The notes: generated by a model from the sequence alone, not told the origin. Positions 1 through 10,054 are shown, counted from the stretch's first letter. The stretch: DNA of 64,000 nucleotides from Molanna angustata (GCA_963576475.1 OY754970.1:33393619-33457618); one strand, 5' to 3'. Made by a program: numbers and translations.

Positions 1-150
1 TTTGGCGACTTCGTCAAATATGTATTTGGCAATTTTGTCAAATCAAATACCACCCATAGTATTCAGCGATCTATACGAGATGCCGAAAATTCACTGGAAT
101 TTCTGAAAAACCGTGACATTGAGCTGTCAGTGCGAGATTGGTTACATATG
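1..150. other. Unassigned left edge
   Basis: AT-rich sequence with no ORF or repeat I recognise. It joins a MITE fragment on its right and may be part of that element, because the sequence near 130-150 resembles the internal GTAACCAA stretch of the copy at 12.9 kb. Confidence 0.4.
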
Positions 151-156
151 TTTTTT

Positions 157-413
157 TTTTAACATGTTTAACATGTGTTTGTTGTTATGACAAAATAACA
201 TTTTAAACGTCAGTCTAAACCCATAGAAAACTGTCTATCTCCTTTCATCATAAACAATAATGTGAAATGCTACGCCATCGAAGGGTTGTTTAGCGTAATA
301 TTTAGTATTAAATTAGTAATATCTCTGCAACGCAATTGCTAACTTAAGAATACTAAATGCTCGAATAAAGTAGAGAGTTAGTATTTAGTTACATAGGAAT
401 GTGCATTCGGATC
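157..413 (-). mobile_element. MITE family A, copy 1 (reverse orientation)
   Basis: This is the reverse complement of the element at 12893-13228 and resembles the copy at 46804-47008. Shared blocks include AATAATGTGAAATGCTACGC, AACGCAATTGCTAACTTAAG and the terminal GTGCATTCGG. No coding capacity is visible. The end at about 413 carries the GCATTCGG terminus; the other end is unclear. Probably a non-autonomous DNA transposon; superfamily unknown. Confidence 0.6.
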
Positions 414-435
414 ATAGAGTATATTTAGCAGAATG

Positions 436-481
436 GAAAATTGGCAGACAAAATGCAATAAACCCGCCATTAACGAATACA
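436..481 (+). repeat. Degenerate tail of SINE family 1
   Basis: The stretch reading AATTGGCAGACAAAATGCAA then TAAACCCGCCATTAACG aligns with the 3' tail of SINE family 1, which reads TTGGAAGAAATTGCC, then GGCAATAAACTCGCCAC. The tRNA-like head is missing. The match is short and diverged, so the call is tentative. Confidence 0.35.
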
Positions 482-1080
482 ATAAAGAACAAAAAAAAAA
501 TGATAAAATACACATCCAACAACAGTTGTCACATATTAACAGACTAAAGATGTTGATCTCTCCACAAATCCTGTATGAAACCAAAGAAAAAAAGATGGAC
601 CTCAATAAATAAGATCGAAGTAATAAACACATCATTGAATTAATCATTTTTGTTTAATATCCATACACCTGTTACACAATTTCGCAAAAATATGCCATCT
701 ATTTGTGAAAATTCTCAGTTAATTCGGGATAAGAACATTATAATCGTAAAGAAAAAACGGTCATTTAGGTCAAAAATATATGATCAAATGGATTTAAAAA
801 TAGTTTGAAAATAATATAGCTTACGTTGAAAAAAAAACGAATAGTTTTTTTATTGTACCAAAAAATTATGCATGAATACATTTCGAACGAATGATTTAAA
901 ATAATCGAAAATTTAAGTAAAATTAAATTTAGAAGGACGTTTTTTTTAATTATGTCAGTGTCATAATACTTTATGGACACTGCACTGCGACCACTGACTT
1001 AAACATTTGAACAAGTAAGTTAATAAGGATTCATTAAAAAAAATGAAGTCATATAATGCTCATAACGTCAAAGTGTTTTT
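482..1080. other. Unassigned AT-rich interval
   Basis: No ORF of note, no tRNA-like boxes and no terminal repeats found. Open frames here are low-complexity translations of A/T runs. Confidence 0.5.
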
Positions 1081-1618
1081 TACTCCTCGCTACCCCACGG
1101 GTATACAGTGGAGAGTAATGAATTCGCAATTTTTAAGGTTATTTTTTTCATTGCAAATAATCAACTAGTATCATGCTGAGATGGCATTCTGAAAGTTTCA
1201 TCACAATGTATATGTGTGTGTATGTATGTGTGTAGGTACTGTATATTATTGTGCTATGTACGACGTAGTTAATCTACTTCATAGATTATTTTCAAATTTT
1301 ACAATTTTGTATATCTCATTCTCGCTAAGACCTCATTAGGTATTATTATTTATATATTTCATATACATTCATTATATATTTCATCAGTGTTTCTCATTTT
1401 TATTAACTATGGAATATTTTAAAGCGATTCCAAGCTCAGGAAACTTAAAATTTGATATTTTTTTTATTAAATTGGTAAAAAGGCACATCACTTTCATAAA
1501 ATGGAATAAAGAATTATCAAGTTTTCATAATAAAATATTCAAATCAAGAATAATTTAACAAAGTTATTTTCCATACAATATTTGAATACTTTGTAGAGTG
1601 ACTTGGTAGTAAGAAGTA
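1081..1618 (-). mobile_element. TACTCCTC-TIR element, copy 1 (reverse orientation)
   Basis: A non-coding element with terminal inverted repeats. The left end reads TACTCCTCGCTACC and the right end reads GGTAGTAAGAAGTA. Two more copies lie at 24071-24571 and 42913-44481. This copy is inverted relative to them: its right end (AGTGACTTGGTAG) is the reverse complement of their left end. Shared internal blocks include TTGATAATTCTTCA (here TGAAGAATTATCAA-like) and ATGACACTTTCATAAAATGG-like sequence. It contains a short TG/TATG-rich stretch at about 1208-1234. About 540 bp long. Most likely a non-autonomous DNA transposon; no transposase was seen. Confidence 0.65.
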
Positions 1619-1846
1619 TAACGTTGGCCAAAACCCGCACGTTTTAAACTCAATTCAACTTGATAATCGAAAAGACATTAAATTACAAAAAAGGTTCAAA
1701 TAATATATTGGATATCGCAAATTAATTCTACGGGAATTCGGTCATGATTCTGAGATGGTGATGTCTACTTCTGGTGCTGTGTATATTCTTTCCGTTCCTC
1801 TACATATGAATGAAAAATACCTAATATGTTGTGATTAGAAAAAAAA
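1619..1846. other. Unassigned spacer
   Basis: Between a DNA element and a LINE fragment. Nothing recognised. Confidence 0.5.
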
Positions 1847-2672
1847 CAAGTCTTAGAAAATATTTTTAAAACACTAAACTGGGAAAACCGAGGAATAAAA
1901 ATCGATATTACATGCTTGACTCATCTCCGCTTTGCAGACGACATCGTACTTCTTAGCAACGACCTGGAAGAACTAAGTATCATGATTAAAGATCTCCATG
2001 ACGCCCAAAATCATGAGTCTGTCCAATAGAAATATAAAAAATGATGACAAAATAATTGAAACTGTTGAAGAATAATTCTAATTCGGACATAAGTAGAATG
2101 GGAAAAGAAAACCAGGTGACAGAAATATCCCGAAGAATTGGACTTGGTTGGGCAGCCTTCGGAAAGCTCAGTCATATAATGAGAAACAAGGATATCCCCA
2201 TTAATATAAAAAGGAAAACCTACGATACATGCATCTTGCCTGTGATGACACATGGTTTGGAAACAATGTCCCTGACCATAAATACTATCCACAAATTGAA
2301 ATACGCGCAACTATCCATGGAGCGGCAAATGTTGGGCATTAGTCTGAGTTATAGAATTACAAATACAGAAATCAGACGCCGAACAAAAGTTGCCGATATC
2401 ATGGATCGGATCGCAAAATTGAAATGGCAATGGGCAGGACACGTGGCCAGACAGCCAAATTCAAGATGGACTACCAAATTCTTAAAGTGGAAACCATGGG
2501 AAAACAAAAGGGGTGTCGGTCGGCCACAGAAGAGATGGGCCGACCGATACCGATAGATATTGTTGTGGTCGCCGGAGAGAAATGGATTAAAGCGACACAG
2601 GATAGAGAAAAATGGAGACAGATGGAAGAGGCCTACATTCAGCAGTGGAGGGAAGGTTAGGAAGAAGAAGGA
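1847..2672 (+). pseudogene. RTE-like LINE 3' fragment, reverse transcriptase C-terminal half (frameshifted)
   Basis: The first frame (1847-2029) reads through the reverse-transcriptase catalytic block HLRFADDIVLL, preceded by LNWENRGIKI, and ends at a stop near 2027. The reading then resumes at about 2056-2556 with the post-catalytic region: YDTCILPVMTHGLETMSLT, RRTKVADIMDRIAKLKWQWA, GHVARQ and GVGRPQKRWAD. A further shift near 2545 moves the last block, AGEKWIKATQDREKW then EEAYIQQW, into another frame (up to 2660). The two shifts and the internal stop make it a dead copy. It lacks endonuclease and N-terminal RT motifs, so it is 5' truncated, as usual for LINE insertions. The A-rich GAAGAAGAAGG stretch after 2660 is the probable 3' tail. 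The clade assignment (RTE-like) is from motif memory. Confidence 0.8.
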
Positions 2673-3117
2673 GAAGAAAAAAAACACATATTACATAAAA
2701 TACTCTTGTAGAGCTTTCGGGGGGTATTTATTATTATATTTAACGATAATATGTACTTAAAAATAAGCTAAATGTGGTTTTTATGACGTGTTTAATGTGA
2801 ATATTCGTGATTTATTACACGAGTTATTACTTTTAGTAAGATGAATCTGTTTCATATACCTACATATTACACACATTTTTATAACGCGATGATTACAAAA
2901 GATTAAAAATAACCGAATAATATGGCAACATCACACGCTAATACAATCTTATCAAAAATCAACATAACACGCATTTAAAAATATAGGAAAAGTAAATTTT
3001 TTCGTGAAAAGTGAAGATTTTAAGACAATCCCAAATGATATAAAAATAATATGTTCGAACCACAATCGATTGAATAATCGAGTGTACTAATGCCTAATGG
3101 ATGCGTGTCAGATAGAT
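2673..3117. other. Unassigned AT-rich interval
   Basis: No coding or repeat structure recognised. Confidence 0.5.
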
Positions 3118-3190
3118 AAATGTGGTGCTCTGTTCTTTCTACCAACCCCGTGAGGGGCATAGCGTGATGGTACCTATAAGTATATGTTAT
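3118..3190 (+). repeat. Orphan LINE/SINE 3' tail (TACCCC...GTGATGGTA type)
   Basis: Contains CTACCAACCCCGTGAGGGG followed by AGCGTGATGGTACC. The same tail closes the LINE fragments at 4665-5195 and 55277-55690, a SINE at 33228-33400 and orphan pieces at 15776-15830 and 35437-35487. No LINE coding or tRNA head is recognisable just upstream, so the parent cannot be decided. Confidence 0.5.
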
Positions 3191-3575
3191 AATGTATCCA
3201 ATACCAACTTGGTTAGATAAAATTGAATTATCAGATAATTAATTAATCACAGGATAGAGGTTTTCGCCAAGTAGGTACATAAATATTCAAAATCATACAA
3301 AAGTTTAAAGTTTTCCGATTTAAGTTATATCTAAAATATAGGAAGACTATAATACATTATGTATCAAATAAAATAAGTCTCAAAGTTATTGTGTGCACAT
3401 TTGTTGTTCTTTGATGATATGTGTAGATTTTGCGGTAGGAATTCGCTCTCATCATTGTTTTTCATAATGTTTTTTTTTTGCAGTAGGAATTCGAATTTCA
3501 TTTGCTTTTCTTGAACAATACAATGAGTTAAATGGAAATAAATGTAACTTTGTGGCCGTTTATTTTCAAATGAAA
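3191..3575. other. Unassigned AT-rich interval
   Basis: Contains a local imperfect duplication: 'ggtaggaattcg' near 3432-3444 and 'agtaggaattcg' near 3482-3493. Otherwise featureless. Confidence 0.4.
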
Positions 3576-3579
3576 GTGA

Positions 3580-3712
3580 AGTCGTTTTGGATAAATGCCG
3601 TCATAATAGGTTCGATTCCTAACAGAGGAAGAAAATAATAAAACAATATTCAGGTTCTCACAGCCGGTAACATTAATAAAGAAATAAGTTTACCACTTGT
3701 ACAAGGTAGATG
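3580..3712 (+). mobile_element. Degenerate SINE family 1 copy
   Basis: A Pol III B-box-like GGTTCGATTCC (3609-3619) is followed by AACAGAGGAAG. It ends in AAATAAGTTTACCACTTGTACA, comparable to the family tail AATAAACTCGCCACTTGCGCA, and in an ATTATT-type end. Heavily diverged; the A box is not recognisable. Confidence 0.5.
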
Positions 3713-4664
3713 TTAATTATTATGATGATTTATTTCTCTGTTTTCTAATACTTTTTTTATAATAACTACGTGCTCTTTGGGATCTAATATCTACAAAAAA
3801 TACGAAAGCACCATTTGGTCTTGAGTCTTGAATCCCAAAAGTGTGACAATAAGCTTTAGAAAACCAAGTTATCAATGATTTTAACCGTGTATGCCAAAAT
3901 GAGTCAGTAGAATATTTAGGAAAATACGAGAATTCACGAAAATTCTCCAACATTAAGATGTAGTTTGGGCATCTAAATTGATTTTTTAGGAAAACAGTCC
4001 AGTCAGCAATTGAAATTATTATTTCTATGCCAGAGTTTCAGAATACAGATATCCTTTGTGTAAATTCAAGGCTAGAAACTAACAATTCCAGCAGTGTCAG
4101 CGTCTCGCTGAGTAGCATTTCAATAGGAGAGATTATTTCTTGGGAAAATTTCAAATGGCATAGAACGAGAACAACATAAATGGATGATATTAATTTTTCA
4201 CAGTTAGATGTAGAAGAGGGAATATTTAACGTAGCCACATTAAAAGGATTCAAATTTATCTTTGTCTGGATATTAGGAACTTCATAGTTGTATACGAACT
4301 AAATTTTATAGACCCGGGTATACAATTGAGCGCTTCAGACAGAATATTGTTAGTGATATTGAAAGTTTTCATAAAATTATTTTCATAGAAAACTTTTCGA
4401 TAACTATTTCAACATCAAACTATGGGGTAGTACAGGGTGGGCACAAATAGTTACTATGTAGGTAGGAAGGAACGATGGGAGGCGGGAGGAATGTATGTAG
4501 GAATATTAATATTCCATAAGGTAACAATGTTTGGTGTTATATTATAAATATTAGACGTAATCAATTTGATAACACAATAATTAAAATATACATGTATACG
4601 GTGTAGTTACTATAAAGGTTTTGAACATTCATACATGTTTTTCTTTCTATCTGAGAACACGATC
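3713..4664. other. Unassigned interval with two minus-strand open frames
   Basis: Two minus-strand open frames (3720-3953, 77 codons; 4038-4253, 71 codons) lie in tandem, separated by stops. Neither shows a motif I recognise, and composition matches the surrounding non-coding DNA, so I do not call genes. Confidence 0.35.
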
Positions 4665-5195
4665 AAATTTCAATACTGAGTTTGAATTCTATAAATGAGA
4701 CGGGGTAAATTAGATGAAGAAAGAGAGATGTAAAGTTGCCATTCGTAGTGCCAACGATGACGTATGCACGTGAGACCTGGACATGGCAGAAGTCGCACGA
4801 AAGCAGAAAAAATGCAGTTGAAATGAGATCGCTTAGAAGAATTTGTAACAGAACGATGTATGACAGAGTTCGAAATGAAGACGCAAGAAAATAATGAAAA
4901 AAAGGAAGAAAGATGTAAATAATAGATGAAAGTTAACATATTGCGACGGTTTGGCCACTTAGGAAGAATGAATGGAGAACGCCTGACGAAGAAAATGTAC
5001 AAAGCTGACAGCAACGGAATAAGAGGACGGGGGCGTCCAAGAAAATGATGGCACGACCACGATATTCTGAAAGACGGAAATGTAAGAAGCGTGAACAACA
5101 GACGAACATGTATGAATGATGATGAGTGTCAAGATAGAAAAATGTGGCATTCGGTTCTCTCTGCCTACCCCTTGACATGGCGCGATGGTATGGAA
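4665..5195 (+). pseudogene. RTE-like LINE 3' fragment with 3' UTR tail (degenerate)
   Basis: Conceptual translation gives recognisable but broken pieces of a LINE C-terminus: ERCMTEFEMK, LRRFGHLGRM, LTKKMYKAD, GRGRPRK, WHDH-ILKDGNVRSVNNRRTC and HSVLSAYP. The same order is intact in the copy at 55277-55690, so both are one family. Several in-frame stops and shifts make it non-functional. The terminal GTTCTCTCTGCCTACCCC and GCGATGGTATGG (5154-5196) form the shared 3' tail. 5' truncated. Confidence 0.75.
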
Positions 5196-5600
5196 CTTTC
5201 ATTATAGTTATAATATATCATTCTTTATCTTGCATTCTCTCCTTATGTCCTTATTTTGTTCAATCATGTATCGTTCTATTACATATTCTTCTTAGTGATA
5301 TAATTTCTATAGCATTTATTCTACTTTTATGTTTCTTTTGCCCCATCCATGTTTCAGTAGCAAACGTCAAAGTGGTGGTTATTTATTGTGTTAAGTAAAA
5401 GGGGATCTATAGAGAGTATACAACTCCCACAATATAGGATTGATAAAAAAACTCAATTAAAGGTATTATTGGATACAGAGAGAAGGGAATATTGCACCTA
5501 CCTGGTGGCGAATTTTTTCCTTCGTCTGCGATGTCTTCACTGAAGCCACTCACTATACCTCTTCTATCACAACACAAAATATTGGTGAAAGACAGACCAC
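5196..5600. other. Unassigned, with a candidate minus-strand exon
   Basis: T-rich sequence to about 5400. On the minus strand, 5502-5563 is open, follows a TGATAG acceptor-like site and ends CCACCAG|GTAGGT, a good donor context. No homology recognised; see findings. Confidence 0.25.
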
Positions 5601-5604
5601 TTCC

Positions 5605-6005
5605 AAACACGGTTTGGGTACCGCTCCAAGATGGGTGAGAACCTCCCAACTACACGAGGATGCAAAAGTACCCACAATCCAAGACTTCATAATCTCCCTT
5701 TCGAAGCGTTTTTATGCGAAGATTCCCTCGCATAAGAACGCCTCCATCAACAGTCTAGCCACATATGATGAAAACGACTTCCATAAGTACAAAATACCCA
5801 AAACTGTCCTCAAGAGACCACCCCCACCTGAACCCCCACCATAATAGCGATCCAAAAACTGCCCCACCAACCTTTAATATACAAAATTCACCTCGACAAC
5901 TCCACCCCCTTCATATAAAATATAAACTCATCCCTCTAACATTCAACCTAAAACCCTTACATCTTCAGTACTAAAATCTCCAAACCACCCAGTCAAGTAA
6001 CGTCA
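5605..6005 (+). pseudogene. Jockey-like LINE 3' end: RT C-terminus plus 3' UTR
   Basis: An open frame at 5614-5844 encodes APRWVRTSQLHEDAKVPT, then QDFIISLSKRFYAKIPSHKN, ending in a proline-rich PPPPEPPP stop. The WVRTSQLHEDAKVPTI order is typical of the extreme C-terminus of jockey-clade reverse transcriptase proteins. The catalytic core is absent, so the copy is 5' truncated. The C-rich 3' UTR runs to about 6005. It is open over 77 codons, which suggests moderate age. It has no promoter of its own and is unlikely to be expressed as a protein. Confidence 0.75.
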
Positions 6006-7465
6006 GATGAAGGAGCAAGGAGTCCTAGACTCGGTACTCTGATGTACAGTAATGACCAATGACCAATGGTTTGGGTATATTAAAGGGCGCACGGCGCGTA
6101 GTACTTCGTTGATCAACACGAAAGGACACGAAATATGTATATTTCGAGCGCATCGAAACTATTTTACTACATCAACTGTCAGTGATGTCACGACGACAAG
6201 TTGAAGACGATTGTATAAACAGCTGACTACTCATGTAGGTAGCAATATATTTGGGAGTGTTGCCACATTTACCGAACAGGTATAATTCGGTGAACTTTGC
6301 ACTAGTGAAGTCACCGACAGGGTAGCGTCTACTCTGCGAGGAACTGTATGTACATAATGTTATATAATATTATGTCATTAGGTCTATAATAATACTAATA
6401 GTTTGTATCGAATATTTTATGATTGCATATTAAAAAGCTTCATTGTCATTCCATAGATGGTGATGGGTGTTATCAACTTATTTTCAAGTGTTAGAAATTT
6501 ATCAATTTTTAAAAATTTGGATTGATAAAGGAAATCATTAAAAAAATGCATAGTTGGAGAACAAATAATCGCCGTAGGTATTTCCCGGTTTCTTATGTGA
6601 AATAAATTCATTTTTCGTCTTTAAATGTAAAAATCGGCTAACAATATTGCACAATAAGATTGGCCGTTTGTGGTTTGTTTTACGCTCAGTAATAATAATA
6701 ATACATAATTATTATTCGAGTCAAACGAAAAGGTACAAAGAGACAAGCGTCAAGTGGTAAAGTTGGTCCGTGGAGGGACATTTAGACAGTTTAGTCGGAG
6801 CACGTCGTAAATAAACAAGGACAAATTATTTTATACCAATTTCACTGCGAAATGAATATTAAATATAATAACTTTGTGTATAACTATCTCGAGATAATTT
6901 AGCAAAGAGAGACCCTGTGTATCATTATCTAAAACAGTCGTCTTAACATGGACCGAGTAAGTATTTCATATGAAATGGTACACAATAAACACGGAAGTTA
7001 TAAATTAAAACGACGTTTTGTAGGTTTATGCTGTGAAGTACTGTAGCTGACATGTTAAAATGGCAGTTTTTTAATGTTTAAATATATTTGTTTCCTGCTG
7101 TGGTATCCTTTTACAGAAAAAATCAACCTTTATGAATCAGTCGCTAGTTCTTGGTCTTTTATGATTGACACTGAAATACAAACAGTGTGAACACGAGTTT
7201 GTAAATAGGTACTAAGTATGCAAAATATTATAAGTTCAGAGTTCATTATTTTTCCGCACCATTGCCATTCATATTGCAGGCAAATATGAGTCAGAAAGGC
7301 AGTTTATGATAATATAGGCACCAATATAGATTCTCTAATAGGTATGTAGTAGGTAAAGTGCTCGAACTCCCCCTCGGCTTCCGTGCAATAGTCTACAGAA
7401 GGTCAAGGGGTACAACACAAAGTGATATTAACTATTCCCATAAATAAGAACGAGCTATAATTTCA
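6006..7465. other. Unassigned, less AT-rich; possible first-exon region
   Basis: 6060-6340 is noticeably less AT-rich than its neighbours and contains GGGTATATTAAAGG (a TATA-like box near 6076-6084). At 6949 the sequence AACATGGACCGAGTAAGT offers a start codon in good context followed two codons later by a consensus splice donor. No downstream exon could be linked, so no gene is called. Confidence 0.25.
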
Positions 7466-7569
7466 AATATCAAACTCCACGATATTGCACCTGGTCTATA
7501 AAAGGAACGTATCCCAGACAACAGACAACGTAATCGCAGTTTGTAAGGAAACCAAGTTTTGCCAGGAAT

Positions 7570-7782
7570 AAATTCATTTTAATATTTAAATAAATTTTTT
7601 TCACGATCATGACGAATGCTGTGGAAACGCGAGCAGACACAACGAAAACGAAAATGAAGGTTCTAAGGTCAATCACTAGAAAGACTCCGAGATCATGTTC
7701 GCAATGTTGGAATAAGAAAAACATGTTGAATAGAACCTTCATAGTACATTGTTCATAGGACATTGTTCGATGGAGTAGATCC
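7570..7782 (+). pseudogene. LINE reverse transcriptase C-terminal fragment, left half
   Basis: From about 7606 the frame reads MTNAVETRADTTKTKMKVLRS-ITRKTPRS, a pattern typical of the post-catalytic region of insect LINE proteins ('ETRADTTKTK ... MKVLRSI'). It is interrupted at 7783 by a GC-rich insert. The protein resumes at 8303 with RRRRWSGHATRMDSGRF. A stop near 7757 shows decay. Confidence 0.65.
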
Positions 7783-8288
7783 TGATGGAGATCGTGATAC
7801 CACTTCCACGCCGAGGACGCTATAGGACCCATTGGTCCTGTTCACCCCCGGACGCGGCCGCAACGTCGGACAACACAAATATCCACAATCCATCGGGTTC
7901 AACCACTGCCCCCGAGAATCCAACCTCAAACGGCGGAGCAACCGCTCAAGATCGGCAGCAGGGGCAAGCCCCTAGGCACACCGATCGAACGGAAGGGCTT
8001 GTCCCCGCACCCCTCGGTACTCGTGTTGGCGTCCGAAGGTTCCGCGGGCTAACACCGGGGACATCCGACGCAATCATCACCAGTCAGATTTGACTTCACG
8101 TTGTCAACACAGGATGTCTAACCCAACGTCTGCGCCGGCGGTGTGCCCGAACCACACAACAACATTCGCCACAGTTGACGAGTCACTGCCGAAGTACAGA
8201 ATTGAAGGGGGCACAACAGCGTCGGCCGGCCGCCCACCCCCCCCCCCCCCTTTACTGCCTAGGCCCTTAGAGCCGCAACCTAGGCCCA
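7783..8288. mobile_element. GC-rich 506-bp insert flanked by a 14-bp direct repeat
   Basis: Bounded by GATGGAGTAGATCC at 7769-7782 and again at 8289-8302, i.e. a 14-bp target-site duplication. Removing the insert and one repeat rejoins the LINE fragment. The insert is strikingly GC-rich against AT-rich surroundings. It holds an open frame (7785-8093, rich in P, T, S and N) and part of another (8090-8288) with a run of 14 C at about 8237-8250. No RT, nuclease or tRNA-like motif was recognised and no poly-A tail is seen on either strand. Confidence 0.65.
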
Positions 8289-8505
8289 GATGGAGTAGAT
8301 CCAGAAGAAGACGTTGGAGCGGCCACGCCACCAGAATGGACAGTGGTAGATTTGCGTATATAGCAAAAAATGAAATCCCCTCTGGTAGCCGTCTACCCGG
8401 AAGACCACCCGAGAGATGGAATGATAGTTGGACTTCGTCATCTCAGGAGGCATAGTTTTTGAATAACAGACCAACAGGTCTACTAAACGAAGAAGAAGGT
8501 TTCAT
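8289..8505 (+). pseudogene. LINE reverse transcriptase C-terminal fragment, right half
   Basis: Continues the fragment at 7570-7782. It encodes RSRRRRWSGHATRMDSGRF, IAKNEIPSGSRLPGRPPERW, then NDSWTSSSQEA and a stop at 8453. The following NNRPTGLLNEEEG (8462-8500) resembles the usual extreme C-terminus of these LINE proteins, which implies a small frameshift. The GHATRMD and GRPPERWND motifs are the diagnostic pieces. Confidence 0.7.
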
Positions 8506-8650
8506 GAAAATAACCAGTCGCAGTCAAATCTTTAAATATATAAAGAAAGGTAAAGTAACAATACGGCAAGAGAAAGGTCATGTGAAACTAATGCCCCCAA
8601 GAAAGCGACAAACGAAGGTTGACTTTGAATCGAAAGATGAGGATCCCTAA
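8506..8650 (+). other. Open frame of unknown origin after the LINE end
   Basis: The frame 8459-8650 continues past the LINE motif with a lysine-rich 48-residue stretch (RSQIFKYIKKGKVTIRQEKG, then KLMPPRKRQTKV). It ends DFESKDEDP. I do not recognise it. It may be read-through into 3' UTR. Confidence 0.25.
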
Positions 8651-8747
8651 ATATAAAATATGTTGATAGTTTTAAGGCCCTAGTATACCCTGGATATACG
8701 GATGTACGCAAAAATGCACACTAAATTACCTTCTAATGTATGAAACA

Positions 8748-8800
8748 CGAGAAAATATTGTATATCACCTGATATGTGATATACAACATTTTATCGTGCA
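8748..8800. repeat. Imperfect hairpin
   Basis: TTGTATATCAC and GTGATATACAA form an 11-bp stem around a 7-nt loop. The match extends outwards imperfectly (CGAGAAAAT against ATTTTATCG). Function unknown. Confidence 0.5.
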
Positions 8801-9128
8801 AAAAAGGTAAAATTTAGAGGTTTTTTTTTAAATAGCAAGAAGAGTTATTGAAATATTATAATAATAAAAAACTCAGCCGGTAGATTTTCATATTGTCTAT
8901 CGAATAAAGTAAAAATATACTTCATAGGCCTTGTAGTTTTTAGTTACTTACAATGAAAAAATAAAAAAAGGGATTTACTAAAACTAATTTTACAAAAAAA
9001 GTATTAAACAAATTCAAAATTCAAAAAAATCATGCAATAGATTAAAGATGTACATACAAACTGTTCCTTATTTCTAAGACGTATCTTTTGAGGGTATTAG
9101 GGAAATTATTTTCAAAATATAATGTATA
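8801..9128. other. Unassigned AT-rich interval
   Basis: No structure recognised. Confidence 0.5.
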
Positions 9129-9331
9129 GCCGACCGCCGTGGCACAGTTGGTAAGCCGTTTGGTTTCTGTGCGGGCGTCCTGGGTTCGATTCCCAGCAGA
9201 GGAGAAAAATTTATTTAAATTAATTTCTCACGCTAATATTGCTTCTCTGGGCTGGAAACACTGGTTAGTTGGAAGAAATTGCCATATGGCAATAAACTCG
9301 CCACTTGCGCAGGGTGCAAGGAAGTGTTTAT
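9129..9331 (+). mobile_element. SINE family 1 (tRNA-derived), copy 1
   Basis: The tRNA-like head has an A box, TGGCACAGTTGG (9141-9152), and a B box, GGTTCGATTCC (9182-9192), inside a perfect T-arm-like CTGGG/CCCAG stem. The acceptor ends do not pair, so it is not a working tRNA gene. The body (GAGAAA...TTCTCTGGGCTGGAAACA) is followed by a tail with TTGGAAGAAATTGCC and GGCAATAAACTCGCCAC. Near-identical copies lie at 59940-60150 (+) and 50061-50272 (-); older ones at 3580, 56505 and 436. The close match suggests recent activity. It would be transcribed by Pol III and mobilised by a LINE. Confidence 0.9.
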
Positions 9332-9585
9332 GAAGTATGAAGTATAGCCTACTATAGCCTCTTAAGTCTAAAAATTCTAAGGACTGAATTGAAAGAGATT
9401 TCTAATTCTTCCCCGAAGTCAAATCTTAGAAAAAGTCGTCTTTTAGAAATTTTTTTTATAACACGGTATAATTGCAAAAGCTTGAGGATGGATAGCGGGG
9501 TAAACCTGTGTGTTGTTAAAAAATTAATTTGTTTACTTATTTTGATTTTTGTTTTTATCTAGCAGATTCTGTTATTTTTCACAAC
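9332..9585. other. Unassigned spacer
   Basis: Nothing recognised. Confidence 0.4.
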
Positions 9586-9587
9586 AG

Positions 9588-9860
9588 TAACAAATTAGGT
9601 CCTTCTCCCTTCCTTTTTCCTTACCACCCTTTCCCGTCACGGGCAAATGTGTGAAATATATGAATATGTAATAATTTTAAGTATATTTGAATTTATTTTT
9701 TATTGTATCGTCGGTACATACTTCTATGATAATTTAATGTACATAAATTGTGGACAAAAGTAATTGGTCTGTCTTTTTTTTACTTCATAGTGTATTTTCT
9801 CTGTTTATCTAATAAGACTGTATTTGTCCCTTAAATAAATCAATAAATAAATAAATAGAT
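9588..9860 (+). repeat. Non-LTR-type 3' UTR with (AAATA)n tail
   Basis: A T/C-rich stretch (CCTTCTCCCTTCC, CCCTTTCCCGTCACGGGC) is followed by A/T-rich sequence ending in TTAAATAAATCAATAAATAA. The layout fits a LINE 3' UTR, but no coding part precedes it. Confidence 0.4.
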
Positions 9861-9999
9861 TAATGACGAATTTTGCGAAATTCATAATTATATTATTTTT
9901 CATAAAGAGATCTACGATAGAGCCTATTCCGAAATAGCTAGAGGAAGAAATATAACAAATTGACATAGAAAACCTCAAGTATATTTTGTAATTACAGCG

Positions 10000-10054
10000 A
10001 TAAATGATATTTTGGACAGACTTTATATCTCAATAGAGACGAAGCTAAAATATA
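10000..10054 (+). repeat. Short fragment of the 'CAATAGAGACGAAG' repeat
   Basis: TTATATCTCAATAGAGACGAAG matches the conserved core seen at 19107-19130 and 23575-23610. Only about 50 bp are alignable. Confidence 0.45.

Noticed and set aside
3720..4253. Two tandem minus-strand frames as exons of a gene
   Set aside because: No recognised motif, and no convincing splice sites between them.
7753..7941. Minus-strand frame in the GC-rich insert
   Set aside because: Both strands are open here because GC-rich DNA has few stops; no motif on this strand.
9129..9204. Possible tRNA gene
   Set aside because: A and B boxes and a good T-arm are present, but the acceptor ends do not pair and the unit continues into a repeated body and tail found in other copies; it is a SINE. 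The same holds for 46171, 51406 and 41231.
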